Shown: piece after piece, positions 32,766-42,688 of the stretch
Position numbering within the stretch: position 1 is the first letter of the stretch
How the letters are laid out: each line of letters begins with the position of its first letter
Source of the DNA: Bacteroidales bacterium
Lineage (GTDB): Bacteria > Bacteroidota > Bacteroidia > Bacteroidales > UBA932
NCBI GenBank assembly: GCA_017561265.1
Contig: JAFZDJ010000010.1
Location: 25,431 to 89,430 of the forward strand
Length of the DNA stretch: 64,000 nucleotides
Direction: 5' to 3'
Notes under the pieces: model-generated
What the model was told of the DNA's origin: nothing
Seen by the model: the letters and a program-made list of their open reading frames with translations, nothing else
The model's database searches: none
Made by a program: the position numbers and the translations under genes

Positions 32766-35678
32766 ATGACACCATTTCTGAAGCAGGTCGCAGACCATTA
32801 TTATAATCTTGGAAAGATAGAAGACAAATGTTTTGTCTTCCCGAACCGTCGTTCGATGGTATGGTTCCGCAAACATCTTTGCGAAGCAGTGAAGGATGTA
32901 CCTTTGTTGGTCCCGCAGATGATGACGATAAACGACCTCTTCGCCAAGGCATCAGGAGTCGTATCCGGTGACAGGGTAAGGCTTCTTCTGGAATTGTACG
33001 ATTCTTATAAGGAACTGAATCCCAAGGCAGAATCCCTGGATGAGTTCATCTTCTGGGGAGATGTAATCCTTGGTGATTTCAATGATGTCGACAAATATCT
33101 TGTAGATGCCGGTCAGCTCTTCGCCAATGTTGCTGATTTCAAGGCTCTTCAGGATACATTCGAATATCTGACCGAGACTCAGAGAGAGGCGATAAAGGGA
33201 TTTCTCAGCCATTTCAATGACCAGTCAGGCAAGCTGACAGTCGATCTGGGAAGTGACGATCCTGATGTGAAGGGACGTTTTCTGCAGATATGGAATATCC
33301 TCTATCCTTTGTATGTGAATTACAATAAGGCATTGATTGATAAGGGTATGGCCTATGAGGGCATGTTGTACAGAAGTCTTGCTCAGAGGTTGAAGGATAT
33401 ACCGGTTGCCGATGTGTTCGAAGGAATATTTCCGGAAGGGACGTCCTTTGTCTTTGTCGGTCTGAACGCCTTGAATGAATGCGAGAAGACTCTGTTGAGG
33501 AAACTTCGCGATTCGGGTAAAGCGGAATTCTGCTGGGATTGGTCAGGAGACATGATAAAGGATTCCCGGAACCGTTCTTCGTTCTTTATGGCTGATAATG
33601 TCATTGAGTTTCCTCAGGCGGCTCAGTGGGATCCTGAAGGAACGGTTTGTCCGGAAATAAATGTGATAAGTGTTGCTTCGTCTGTAGGCCAGGCCAAAAG
33701 ACTTCCTGATATCTTGTGTCAGAGATCAGGAAGACCAGAGGAATGTGCGGTAGTTCTTCCGGATGAGAATCTTCTCAGACCTGTCCTTAATAGCATACCG
33801 GAGGATATTCATGATATCAATGTGACCATGGGACTGCCTATGAGCGGCAGCCTTTTCCATACGATGATGGCAGATATATCTGCTATTCAGATGCATGCAG
33901 TCAAGCGCAAGGGAGTATGGATGTTCTATCATAAGCAGGTGTGGGATCTCTTTTCTTGCGAGATATTCAGAAAGGCTGCGGATGAGAAGACCATGGAGAT
34001 TGTGGCCAAGGTAAAGGAAAATGCACGATATTATATTCCGGAAGAAGAGCTCAGAGGAACAGAATTGATGGATGTCATATTCCGTCCTGTGGTAATGGAT
34101 GCCAGGATGGTATCTTCTGCACAGATAGCCTCCTTTGCCCAATATCAGAAGGATGTCATCGAAGTCATTGCTCCAGCAATAGCTGATGATCCGTCTCTTG
34201 CATTGGAGCTGGAGTTTGCGAAGGAATATTACAAGAGCATAAACGTACTGCAGGAAATCCGCCTTGAAGTGCTGCCTATGACATATATACGGCTTCTTGG
34301 ACAGCTTCTCGGTTCTGTGTCCGTGCCGTTCAGGGGAGAGCCGCTCAAGGGTCTTCAGATCATGGGACCTCTTGAGATGCGTGCTCTGGATTTTCGAGAC
34401 CTGATCATAATGTCTGCTAACGAAGGGGTCTTTCCTCGTCGTAGCGTGAGTTCTTCCTTCATACCTCCGGAGCTTAGAAAGGGTTTCGGGATGCCTACAT
34501 ATGAATATCAGGATGCGGTATGGGCTTATTATTTCTATAGGATGATTTCTCGTGCCGGGAAAGTCTGGATGCTTGTGGATTCACGCACGGAAGGACTGAA
34601 ATCGGGAGAGGAAAGCCGTTATATAAAGCAGCTGGAGTATCATTTCAATATTCCTTTGAAAAGATATACGGTCAAGTTCGAAGGCATGAAGACAGCAGCT
34701 CTTCCGGAGATTGTCAAGACGGAGGAAGATGTGGCGAAGATCAAGGAAACCGTCCTTTCCGCAACTACTCTCCAGAATTATCTGGCATGCCCGGCAAAGT
34801 TCTATTATGGCGTGGTAAAAGGGCTCGAGCTGGAAGAGGAGGTTGCCGAATCGTTGGATTACGGCATGTTCGGTACAGTTTACCACGATACTATGCGTGC
34901 CTTGTATACATCAGAAGAGGCGATGGATCCGGAATTTGAGTTCAATGACAGGGAACCCCGGGGAGGGCTTGCCGGTGAGGCTCTGACAAAGATTTCTCGC
35001 TCATATATTGAAAGCTGGATCGGCAGGAAGGATCAGATAAAGCGTAAAGTGAAGGCACTGATAATGTCCCAGCTCAATACGATCGAGGTAAGCGGAAGAA
35101 ATCTTGTTGTGGCAGATGTGATTGTGCGTTATGTTGTCAAGACTCTGCAGCGTGATCTGGAACTTCTGAAAAAGGAGGGTAGGGAGGCTTTTGAGATTCT
35201 GGGCCGCGAGATCAGAGTGGGAGGCGTATTCTGCGGCCAGAAATTCAAGGGGTTCATAGATCGTCTTGACAGTTTCCATGATGGGGAGGCAAGGGTGGTT
35301 GACTATAAGACCGGCAAGGTGCTGGAGGATGATGAGAATATCAATGATGCGAATGCTGAGGACATCGCCGATAAGATTTTCCATCCGGATATGAGGAATT
35401 GGCCGAAGATCGCCCTTCAGTTCTATGTATATGATATGCTTGTTCAGTCAAGGCCGGAGGTTCGTGGGAGGAAGATCTGCAATTGTGTATATTCTACGGC
35501 TCATCTGTTCAAGGAACCGCCTGTAGCAGTGCCGATGAATGCAAGATTCTATGATGCAGTTTCCGAAAGACTTGAGGCTCTGCTGACGGAAATGTATGAT
35601 ACGTCTGTTCCGTTCCGCAGGACTGATGATGAGAAGACTTGTTCGTATTGTGATTTCAGAATGATATGCGGACGTTAA
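32766..35678 (+). CDS. addB: AddB-like exonuclease subunit with C-terminal PD-(D/E)XK nuclease
   Basis: The 970-residue protein starts with FVFPNRRS and LLVPQMMTINDLF, the Bacteroidota version of the inactive helicase half of AddB. The nuclease domain begins near residue 660 (SATTLQNYLACPAKFYYG) and has the core motif RVVDYKTGKV near 843. Four Cys for an iron-sulfur cluster are formed by the Cys near 670 and the terminal TCSYCDFRMIC. With the next gene it should form the AddAB complex, which resects double-strand breaks for RecA recombination. The start ATG has a TAATTTTG box at 32741-32748 just upstream. addA follows after ten bases. Confidence 0.9.
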   Translation: MTPFLKQVADHYYNLGKIEDKCFVFPNRRSMVWFRKHLCEAVKDVPLLVPQMMTINDLFAKASGVVSGDRVRLLLELYDSYKELNPKAESLDEFIFWGDVILGDFNDVDKYLVDAGQLFANVADFKALQDTFEYLTETQREAIKGFLSHFNDQSGKLTVDLGSDDPDVKGRFLQIWNILYPLYVNYNKALIDKGMAYEGMLYRSLAQRLKDIPVADVFEGIFPEGTSFVFVGLNALNECEKTLLRKLRDSGKAEFCWDWSGDMIKDSRNRSSFFMADNVIEFPQAAQWDPEGTVCPEINVISVASSVGQAKRLPDILCQRSGRPEECAVVLPDENLLRPVLNSIPEDIHDINVTMGLPMSGSLFHTMMADISAIQMHAVKRKGVWMFYHKQVWDLFSCEIFRKAADEKTMEIVAKVKENARYYIPEEELRGTELMDVIFRPVVMDARMVSSAQIASFAQYQKDVIEVIAPAIADDPSLALELEFAKEYYKSINVLQEIRLEVLPMTYIRLLGQLLGSVSVPFRGEPLKGLQIMGPLEMRALDFRDLIIMSANEGVFPRRSVSSSFIPPELRKGFGMPTYEYQDAVWAYYFYRMISRAGKVWMLVDSRTEGLKSGEESRYIKQLEYHFNIPLKRYTVKFEGMKTAALPEIVKTEEDVAKIKETVLSATTLQNYLACPAKFYYGVVKGLELEEEVAESLDYGMFGTVYHDTMRALYTSEEAMDPEFEFNDREPRGGLAGEALTKISRSYIESWIGRKDQIKRKVKALIMSQLNTIEVSGRNLVVADVIVRYVVKTLQRDLELLKKEGREAFEILGREIRVGGVFCGQKFKGFIDRLDSFHDGEARVVDYKTGKVLEDDENINDANAEDIADKIFHPDMRNWPKIALQFYVYDMLVQSRPEVRGRKICNCVYSTAHLFKEPPVAVPMNARFYDAVSERLEALLTEMYDTSVPFRRTDDEKTCSYCDFRMICGR

Positions 35679-35688
35679 ATATGATGCT

Positions 35689-38600
35689 ATGCTAGAGATA
35701 ATGAAAGCTTCCGCCGGTTCTGGAAAGACCTACAGGCTGGCAAGAAAATATATTTCCCTCCTGCTTGAGAGCAAGGACAGATATGCATACAGGCATATTC
35801 TTGCGGTGACCTTCACCAACAAGGCTACTGATGAGATGAAGAACAGAATTCTGAAGGAACTTCATATGCTGGCGGTACGTCCTTGTGATTCCGGATATCA
35901 TGATTATTTCGTTCCTTCATTTTTCCCTTCGGATGATGAACTCCAGAAAAAGGCTGGAGATGTTCTGAGCGATATTCTCCATGATTACAGTGCCTTTGCC
36001 GTAAGTACTATAGACCGTTTCTTCCAGCAGACCCTCAAGGCCTTTTCCAGGGAAATAGGACAGTTCGCTTCATATCAGGTTGAGCTGGACAAGAATTCTC
36101 TTGTGGCCGAGAGTGTAGACCGTATATTGGATTCGCTGACAGAGGAGGATTCCGGTCTTCTTTCATGGCTTACGGACAATGTGCTGGAGCAGATCGAGCA
36201 GGGAGGAAAATATAGCATGGATGCCAATCTTCTTGAAATGGCAAAACGTCTTAAATCTCCTCAGCGTCAGGAAATCATGGATAAGTCCGGCATGAATGAA
36301 GGACAGGAGTATCCTAAAGAGAAATTGCTTGAAATCAGGGATGAATGCCGGAAGATAGTTTCTGATTTCCATGCTGTCGTAAAGGCTTCTGCATGTGCTG
36401 CGCTTGATGTCATGGAGCAGGCTGGTGTGGATCCGGCGGAGAGCAACAGAGGATTCCTGAAGAAGCTCTATCAGTATTCTGAATTGGAGGATGGGGATGC
36501 TGTAGAAGTTCTTCCAGTGACATTTGTATCCAAGGCTCTTGACCATGAACAATGGTTTGCAAAAACAAAGGCGGCAAAGCTGAAACCTCTGGTATACCCG
36601 TTTCTGGAAGCACCTCTGGAGGATTTCTGCGCACTTTTCGATAAGGAATTCAAGGTGTATAATACTGCAAGGATTCTGGACGGACAGTTGTATGGATTGG
36701 GCGTGGCAGCTGAACTGGACAGGACATTCAAAGAGCTGATGAAGGAGAAGAATGTCCTGTGCATAGATGATTCGAATACGATTCTACGTGATATAATCGA
36801 TGGATCGGATGCTCCTTTCGTGTATGAGAAGCTGGGTGTGCGTTACGAGCATTTCCTTCTGGATGAGTTCCAGGATACGGCCGGAGTGCAGTGGAGCAAT
36901 TTCAGCCCTCTGCTTCATGAAAGCGAATCCAAAGGAGGAGAAAGCCTTATTGTAGGTGATGTCAAGCAGAGTATTTACCGGTGGCGTGGTTCCGACTGGA
37001 AGCTTCTGAATGACAGGGTGCCTGATGAGTTCTTCGGACATAGGGAAGAGGTACTTGACACAAACTATCGCAGTCTGGCGAATGTCGTGAATTTCAACAA
37101 TCTCTTCTTCAAGTCGGCAGCCGGCATTCTTGACCGCATGAACGGTTTCAATGATGGTGGGCCTATGACCGGCATATACGCTGATGTACATCAGGAAGTC
37201 GGCAGGCAATCACAGGCAAAGGGCAGTGTAAGCCTTACATTCTGTCCTAAGGAAGATGAGCTTGTGAAGGTGCTGGAGGCTGTGAATGAAGCTCGCTCAA
37301 ATGGGGCGTCCCTTTCGGAAATAGCTGTGCTGGTAAGAAGCAATGCCATTGGAGAAGATGTCTCCATGTATCTGATCGATAATGGAATACCTGTGATTAC
37401 GGACGATTCTCTGCGTGTAAAGAGTTCCATCACTGTCCGTCGTCTCGTTTCGTTGATGTCCTATGCCGACAACCCTCAGGATACTGTCAGCGGTTATCTT
37501 GCGGAATCTCTCGATATAGCTCTGCCACGTGAAAACGGTTCTCTGGTAGATATGGCAGAAGCTTTGTTCCGCGAACTCAAGAAGAAGGATTCGGATGGAT
37601 TGTGGAGAGGCGAGGCTCTTCATATCCAGTCTTTCATGGATCATGTGCAGGACTATGTCTGCATGAACGGAAACAGTCTGCGCGGATTTCTCAGATATTG
37701 GGAGGAAGAGAATCCTTCCATTTCGTCACCCTCATCAGGCGAGAGCGTAAGGGTCATGACCATCCATAAATCCAAGGGACTGGATTTTCCGTATGTGATA
37801 ATTCCTTTTGCTGAAAGCATAAGCCTATATAAGGCCGGAAGCCTATGGTGCGTACCGCAGCTTGAAGGTACTCAGCTTCATGGAATTGCAGACGGTGTAT
37901 ATGATGTTGTACTGTCAAAGGCTTCGGAGGATACGCTCTTTGCAGAGGATTATAGGAAGGAGAACTTCCTTCAGCTGGTCGATAATATAAACACCATTTA
38001 TGTGGCCATGACCAGGGCTGCTCTGGGAATGCATATAATAGCGAAGACTCCATCAGCTAAATTGTTGAAGGCTCTTGATGCTGGGGATATTTCCCAGTTT
38101 GCCGATTTCTCACAGATGCTATATTGGTTTGCATCGGCGTCGTGTGGAGGGGATATCCTTGGAAATGAGGAGCTTCTGCCTCCTTTCTCTGTGGTGAGGA
38201 CTCTGATGGAAGATGGTACGGAACGCTTTGATGCAGGCGAGATCGTCTGTTTTTCCGATCATAGGAAAAAGGATGCAGCGGAAATTGTTGCCTTCGATAT
38301 TTCAGGCTCAGATGAGCTTCCTTCAATCGCTCTGAATCCTCAGGCAGGTGATGAGGATGCTGATGTGCGCGAGAGAGGAAGAATGAAGTTCACAGCTGAT
38401 GCTCTTGATTTCTTCTCTAAGGAAGGCGAGGCTGGAGTTTCTGCATCCAACAGGATAAAGGGTGTCGTTCTTCATGATATACTTGCCCGTGTCATTGTGC
38501 CTGAAGATCTGGAGCCTGCAGTGCGCCATGCACTTCAGTGCGGTGAGGTTACACGTGCAGAAGCAGAGGAAGCATTCGTGCTGCTGAAGGAAAGGATATC

Positions 38601-38871
38601 TGATGCTGTTTCGAGAGGGTGGTTTCCCGAAAATGCAGAGAGGGTGCTCAATGAATCCAGCCTGATAGACACGGACGGCCAGATTCTTCGCCCGGACAGG
38701 GTGATGATCAATAATGGAAGGGTAGTGATTATCGATTATAAATTCGGAGAGCATCATAGGTCATATGAGCGTCAGCTAAGGAAATACTCCGATATATGGC
38801 ACCGTCTGGGTTACAAGGATGTGTCTGCATATCTGTGGTATGTGCATACGGATGAGGTTGTTAAAGTCTGA
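35689..38871 (+). CDS. addA: AddA-like UvrD-family helicase/nuclease
   Basis: The 1060-residue protein has all helicase landmarks of the UvrD/RecB group: Walker A KASAGSGKT at residues 5-13, VTFTNKATDEM, Walker B FLLDEFQDTAGVQW near 390, VGDVKQSIYRWRG near 423 and TIHKSKGLDFPYV near 690. The C-terminal nuclease has RPDRVMINNGRVVIIDYKFGE near 1000-1016 with a Q-containing motif after it (YERQLRKY). It unwinds and cuts DNA ends together with AddB in the cytosol. The order addB then addA with a ten-base gap is the normal arrangement. Confidence 0.93.
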   Translation: MLEIMKASAGSGKTYRLARKYISLLLESKDRYAYRHILAVTFTNKATDEMKNRILKELHMLAVRPCDSGYHDYFVPSFFPSDDELQKKAGDVLSDILHDYSAFAVSTIDRFFQQTLKAFSREIGQFASYQVELDKNSLVAESVDRILDSLTEEDSGLLSWLTDNVLEQIEQGGKYSMDANLLEMAKRLKSPQRQEIMDKSGMNEGQEYPKEKLLEIRDECRKIVSDFHAVVKASACAALDVMEQAGVDPAESNRGFLKKLYQYSELEDGDAVEVLPVTFVSKALDHEQWFAKTKAAKLKPLVYPFLEAPLEDFCALFDKEFKVYNTARILDGQLYGLGVAAELDRTFKELMKEKNVLCIDDSNTILRDIIDGSDAPFVYEKLGVRYEHFLLDEFQDTAGVQWSNFSPLLHESESKGGESLIVGDVKQSIYRWRGSDWKLLNDRVPDEFFGHREEVLDTNYRSLANVVNFNNLFFKSAAGILDRMNGFNDGGPMTGIYADVHQEVGRQSQAKGSVSLTFCPKEDELVKVLEAVNEARSNGASLSEIAVLVRSNAIGEDVSMYLIDNGIPVITDDSLRVKSSITVRRLVSLMSYADNPQDTVSGYLAESLDIALPRENGSLVDMAEALFRELKKKDSDGLWRGEALHIQSFMDHVQDYVCMNGNSLRGFLRYWEEENPSISSPSSGESVRVMTIHKSKGLDFPYVIIPFAESISLYKAGSLWCVPQLEGTQLHGIADGVYDVVLSKASEDTLFAEDYRKENFLQLVDNINTIYVAMTRAALGMHIIAKTPSAKLLKALDAGDISQFADFSQMLYWFASASCGGDILGNEELLPPFSVVRTLMEDGTERFDAGEIVCFSDHRKKDAAEIVAFDISGSDELPSIALNPQAGDEDADVRERGRMKFTADALDFFSKEGEAGVSASNRIKGVVLHDILARVIVPEDLEPAVRHALQCGEVTRAEAEEAFVLLKERISDAVSRGWFPENAERVLNESSLIDTDGQILRPDRVMINNGRVVIIDYKFGEHHRSYERQLRKYSDIWHRLGYKDVSAYLWYVHTDEVVKV

Positions 38872-38930
38872 TGGAAATACGGAGAATATTTCTTATATTT
38901 GCAGATTGTAGATTGAAAATATAGAAGTGT

Positions 38931-39605
38931 ATGGAAAACAATGATATAGATACCTGCAAACTGCTGTACAATACCGAGCGTGTAAGGCTTTACATACCGG
39001 AATATGGCAGAAATGTGCAGAAGATGGTGAACTATCTCAAGACGATCGAGGACAGGGAGAAGCGTAACGAGCAGGCGAGAGCCATCATAAAGGTTATGGA
39101 GATTCTCAATCCTGCAGTTCACCTGGAAGAGGATTTCGAGCATAAGCTGTGGGATCATCTTTACATCATTTCCGGTTTTGACCTCGATATCGATGCCCCA
39201 TATCCTATGCCTGAGCCGGAAAGCCTCAATCAGAAGCCGGAGCAAGTGCCTATGAATACCAAGCCTATAAAGGCGACTCATTACGGCCGTAATATCGAGA
39301 ATATCATAGAGCTCATAGCAGGTAAGGAGGATGGTGAGACCAAGACAGCCATGATCCGGCAGCTTGCAGTGTACATGAGACAGCAGTATCTCATCTGGAA
39401 CAAGGACACCGTGTCTGACGAAACAATCTTCCAGGACATCGAAAGGCTCTCTGATTTCAGAATAAAGGTACCAGAAGGCCTGCAGCTTACAAGAGTCGAT
39501 TCTGGGGCTGTCTTCGCAAGACCGGGACAGAATCAGGCCAAAGGCAAGATGCAGAACATGCGTCATAAGAACAACAATATGAGAATGCGTAAACAGCATA
39601 AGTAG
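38931..39605 (+). CDS. DUF4290 family protein
   Basis: This 224-residue protein matches the Bacteroidota-specific DUF4290 pattern: LYNTERVRLYIPEYGRNVQKMV near the start, RNEQARAIIKVMEILNP, KLWDHLYIISGFDLDID and MRQQYLIWNKDTV. The function of the family is unknown. It is commonly found near cell-envelope or division genes; here ftsK follows by three bases. The last 30 residues are rich in Lys, Asn, Met and Arg and probably disordered. A TATATTTG box at 38894-38901 suggests a promoter 30 bases before the start, without a clear TTTG partner. Confidence 0.88.
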   Translation: MENNDIDTCKLLYNTERVRLYIPEYGRNVQKMVNYLKTIEDREKRNEQARAIIKVMEILNPAVHLEEDFEHKLWDHLYIISGFDLDIDAPYPMPEPESLNQKPEQVPMNTKPIKATHYGRNIENIIELIAGKEDGETKTAMIRQLAVYMRQQYLIWNKDTVSDETIFQDIERLSDFRIKVPEGLQLTRVDSGAVFARPGQNQAKGKMQNMRHKNNNMRMRKQHK

Positions 39606-39608
39606 AAT

Positions 39609-42071
39609 ATGGCAGCAAGAAAAAAAAGCAAAGCTGGTGCAAAGAAAGAGAAGCGAGTCCGCTTCTCATTCTTTTCTGATATGAACCCTGACACCAAGTC
39701 CGTAGTCCTGAAGGGATTGGGACTTGCCGTGGCGGTATTTACTGTATTTACATTCATAGCTTCTCTTTCATATCTGTTCACATGGAAGGTGGATCAGAGT
39801 CTGCTGTCGCAGCCGGATATGATGGAAAAGGCAGTGGATGTGGCAAATGCCGGAGGAAAGCTAGGATACAGGTGGGCATCTTTTCTTGTATGCCGCTTTC
39901 TAGGTCTGGGCAGTTTTGCCTTTGTATTCCTGATGGGTGCTGTCGCATACCGTCTCTTTTTCTGGAATCGCAGCATTGGCCTTCTCAAGACGACTTTCAT
40001 TACTGTCAGCGGTGCATTCATATCGTCGCTGATACTTGCCTACTTCTCAATGATGTTCACTCCTGATACCTTTTTCGGCGGTGGCCTTGGTGGTGATGCA
40101 GGACATGCAGTAATAGCATGGATGGACAATCTGTTCGGAAAGATTGTCACAGCCCTTGTCGTGGCTGTTCTTGCAGTGGCATGGCTGCTTTTTGCTAACG
40201 GACGTTTCGCTCACTGGCTTGCTGTCGCAGGTATGGATCTCAGTGTGAAAGAAGAGGAAAACGAACCGGATGAGGATCAGTCTGAGGAGGAAGCGACAGA
40301 AACTTTTGTCGAAGAGCCTGTTGTATGGAACGACGAGCCGGTGATCATGGATCCTGTAGCGCAGGAAGAGCCGGACATGTTTGTCGAGCCTGAGATAACC
40401 GTAGAACCCGAGATAATTCCGGAACCGGAGGTCCCCGCCGAGCCTGCACCAAAGGATATAGAAATCATCAGGACATATGAGCCGGACGTGAATGTTACGG
40501 AGGAACTTGAGCGTATCGACAACAGAGCGGAACTTGAGAAATATGAGTTCCCTTCAATCGACCTTCTTGATGACTATGCAGAAGGACAGCATATTGTTTC
40601 CAATGAGGAGCTTGAGATAAACAACAATAAGATCCGATCTACACTTCTTAACTATAAGATCGAAGTAATGCATGTCAAGGCAGTCGTCGGTCCTACAGTT
40701 ACCCTTTATAAGGTCGTTCCAGCTCCAGGAATCAAGGTGTCTGCCATTGAGAATCTTCATAGGGAGATAGGTATGTCATTGGGTGCCAAGGGAGTACGTG
40801 TGGTTGTGCTTCCTGACTGCGTCGGTATTGAGGTGGCTAACAGGGAGCCATCGATCGTGCCTCTCAAGAAGGCCCTTGATGATGACTCGTTCAGAAACAC
40901 GAAATATGAACTTCCTATTGCCATAGGTTACACCATCACAAAGAAGGTCAAGACCTTCGACCTTGCTTCTGCTCCGCATCTTCTTGTTGCAGGTGCTACC
41001 CAGCAGGGTAAGTCAGTCGGATTGAACGTAATCATATCTTCACTTCTGTATGCCAAGCATCCGTCTGAACTCAAGTTTGTCTTCATTGACCCTAAGATGG
41101 TGGAGTTCACTGCCTATAATTCCCTGCTCAAGCATTATCTTGCTGTAATGCCTATGGCGGCAAGCGAGGAGGATGAGCGTGAGCATGCCATCGTGAAGGA
41201 TGCAAGGCAGGCAGAGCTTGTACTTAACTCCCTTTGCATCGAGATGGATGAGCGCTACAAATTGCTTGCTTTGGCAGGAGTCAACAATCTCAAGCTCTAT
41301 AATGAGAAGTATAAGGACAGATATCTTCTTCCTACGGAAGGACATAAGTATCTTCCTTACCTTGTCGTCGTTATCGATGAGTATGCCGACCTTACCATGG
41401 CAGGAGGTGCCGGACCTGAAGCCCGTAAGTCTGCGAAGAACATCGAGGCATCCATCGTGCGTCTTGCACAGAAGGGAAGGGCTGCCGGTATACATGTCAT
41501 TATCGCTACTCAGCGTCCTTCCGTGAATGTGATCACCGGACTTATCAAGACCAACTTCCCGACGAGAATCGCCTTCAGAGTGGTTTCACGTGTAGATTCC
41601 GCTACAATTCTTGATACAAATGGTGCGGAGAACCTTATCGGTAGGGGAGATATGCTGTATTATGCAGGAGTAGAGATGGAGCGTGTCCAGTGTGCTCTTG
41701 TCAGCATGAAGGAAATCAACAGGATCACCGATTTCATCGGTTCCCAGACCGGATACAAGAAATGCTACAATACTCCTTATTATCTCCCTGTTCCGGAATC
41801 ACAGGATGGTGAGACCAGCGGAGGAAACATAGATATGCAGAATATAGATCCGATGTTCGAGGATGCAGCCAGAATGGTCGTTACATCGCAAAAGGGCTCT
41901 ACTTCCGATCTTCAGAGACGTCTTGGTATGGGTTATGCAAGAGCCGGTAGAGTAATGGATCAGCTTGAGGGTGCAGGAATTGTTGGCCCTCAGGAAGGAT
42001 CCAAGCCGCGTCAGGTCCTCGTCGCAAACTTTGAGGAGCTTGATGAAATACTTTCACATTTCATCAGATAA
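39609..42071 (+). CDS. ftsK: DNA translocase FtsK/SpoIIIE
   Basis: The 820-residue protein has four N-terminal membrane helices (about 30-200), an acidic Glu/Pro-rich linker (215-290), the alpha/beta motor with Walker A GATQQGKS near 461 and Walker B LVVVIDEYADL near 580, and a C-terminal winged-helix gamma domain (STSDLQRRLGMGYARAGRVMDQLE). FtsK sits at the division septum and pumps chromosome ends apart so that dif sites can recombine. The gamma domain would read polar KOPS-like DNA motifs. The upstream DUF4290 gene and the downstream LolA-like gene are almost contiguous. Confidence 0.96.
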   Translation: MAARKKSKAGAKKEKRVRFSFFSDMNPDTKSVVLKGLGLAVAVFTVFTFIASLSYLFTWKVDQSLLSQPDMMEKAVDVANAGGKLGYRWASFLVCRFLGLGSFAFVFLMGAVAYRLFFWNRSIGLLKTTFITVSGAFISSLILAYFSMMFTPDTFFGGGLGGDAGHAVIAWMDNLFGKIVTALVVAVLAVAWLLFANGRFAHWLAVAGMDLSVKEEENEPDEDQSEEEATETFVEEPVVWNDEPVIMDPVAQEEPDMFVEPEITVEPEIIPEPEVPAEPAPKDIEIIRTYEPDVNVTEELERIDNRAELEKYEFPSIDLLDDYAEGQHIVSNEELEINNNKIRSTLLNYKIEVMHVKAVVGPTVTLYKVVPAPGIKVSAIENLHREIGMSLGAKGVRVVVLPDCVGIEVANREPSIVPLKKALDDDSFRNTKYELPIAIGYTITKKVKTFDLASAPHLLVAGATQQGKSVGLNVIISSLLYAKHPSELKFVFIDPKMVEFTAYNSLLKHYLAVMPMAASEEDEREHAIVKDARQAELVLNSLCIEMDERYKLLALAGVNNLKLYNEKYKDRYLLPTEGHKYLPYLVVVIDEYADLTMAGGAGPEARKSAKNIEASIVRLAQKGRAAGIHVIIATQRPSVNVITGLIKTNFPTRIAFRVVSRVDSATILDTNGAENLIGRGDMLYYAGVEMERVQCALVSMKEINRITDFIGSQTGYKKCYNTPYYLPVPESQDGETSGGNIDMQNIDPMFEDAARMVVTSQKGSTSDLQRRLGMGYARAGRVMDQLEGAGIVGPQEGSKPRQVLVANFEELDEILSHFIR

Positions 42072-42072
42072 C

Positions 42073-42687
42073 ATGAATGCCATTTCTCGATACCTTGTCG
42101 TCCTTTTACTGACAGTCGCGCCGTTCGGGCTCGCCGCACAGAACAATGTCTTGCTTGAAAGACTGTACGATACATTTGCAAACAATTGTATCGCATTGGA
42201 TTGTGCATATTCTATCGAATCGGATGTCGTTCCGGTAAAGGGACAGTGCAAGATTGAGTTTCAAGACACTTCATATAAGATGAAAGGTAGTGGCTTGGAG
42301 ATTTTTTGTGACGGAGCATCGGTATGGATTCTGGATTCAGGCCTGATGGAGGCTGTCATCGAGCCTGTCAGCGATGATTCGCATACATACATGTCGAACC
42401 CAGCCTTGCTGTTCCGTGATATGGATCAGATGTTTTCTGTTTCAGGAAGTTCTTCTGCGGGTTCAGTAATGAGATATCGCCTGTCCGCGCAAAAGCCTTG
42501 CGGAGTCAGGACAGCCGTTTTGGATATCGATACGGATGCTGTATTGCAGAAAGCCGAGTTTACGATGGATAATGACTATGTGATCAAGATCGATGTGAAG
42601 TCTGTAACGGTAATGCCGAAGCAGGAAAATTCAGCATTCGCGCCAGGAAAGATCTCCTCTGACTGGGTGGTGACTGATCTCAGATAG
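42073..42687 (+). CDS. LolA-like outer-membrane lipoprotein carrier family protein
   Basis: I chose the ATG at 42073, one base after the ftsK stop, because it gives a clean signal peptide (MNAISRYLVVLLLTVAPFGLAAQ). The 204-residue product has the LolA/LolB-like beta-barrel pattern seen in Bacteroidota proteins next to ftsK: CKIEFQDTSYKMKGSGLEIFCDGASVWILD, then PALLFRDMDQMF and VLQKAEFTMD. LolA ferries lipoproteins across the periplasm. The sequence is diverged from the enterobacterial protein, so the exact cargo role is inferred. Confidence 0.85.
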   Translation: MNAISRYLVVLLLTVAPFGLAAQNNVLLERLYDTFANNCIALDCAYSIESDVVPVKGQCKIEFQDTSYKMKGSGLEIFCDGASVWILDSGLMEAVIEPVSDDSHTYMSNPALLFRDMDQMFSVSGSSSAGSVMRYRLSAQKPCGVRTAVLDIDTDAVLQKAEFTMDNDYVIKIDVKSVTVMPKQENSAFAPGKISSDWVVTDLR

Positions 42688-42688
42688 C

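Noticed and set aside
40277..40522. Ser/Gly-rich minus-strand frame
   Set aside because: It is the antisense of the Glu/Pro-rich linker of FtsK.
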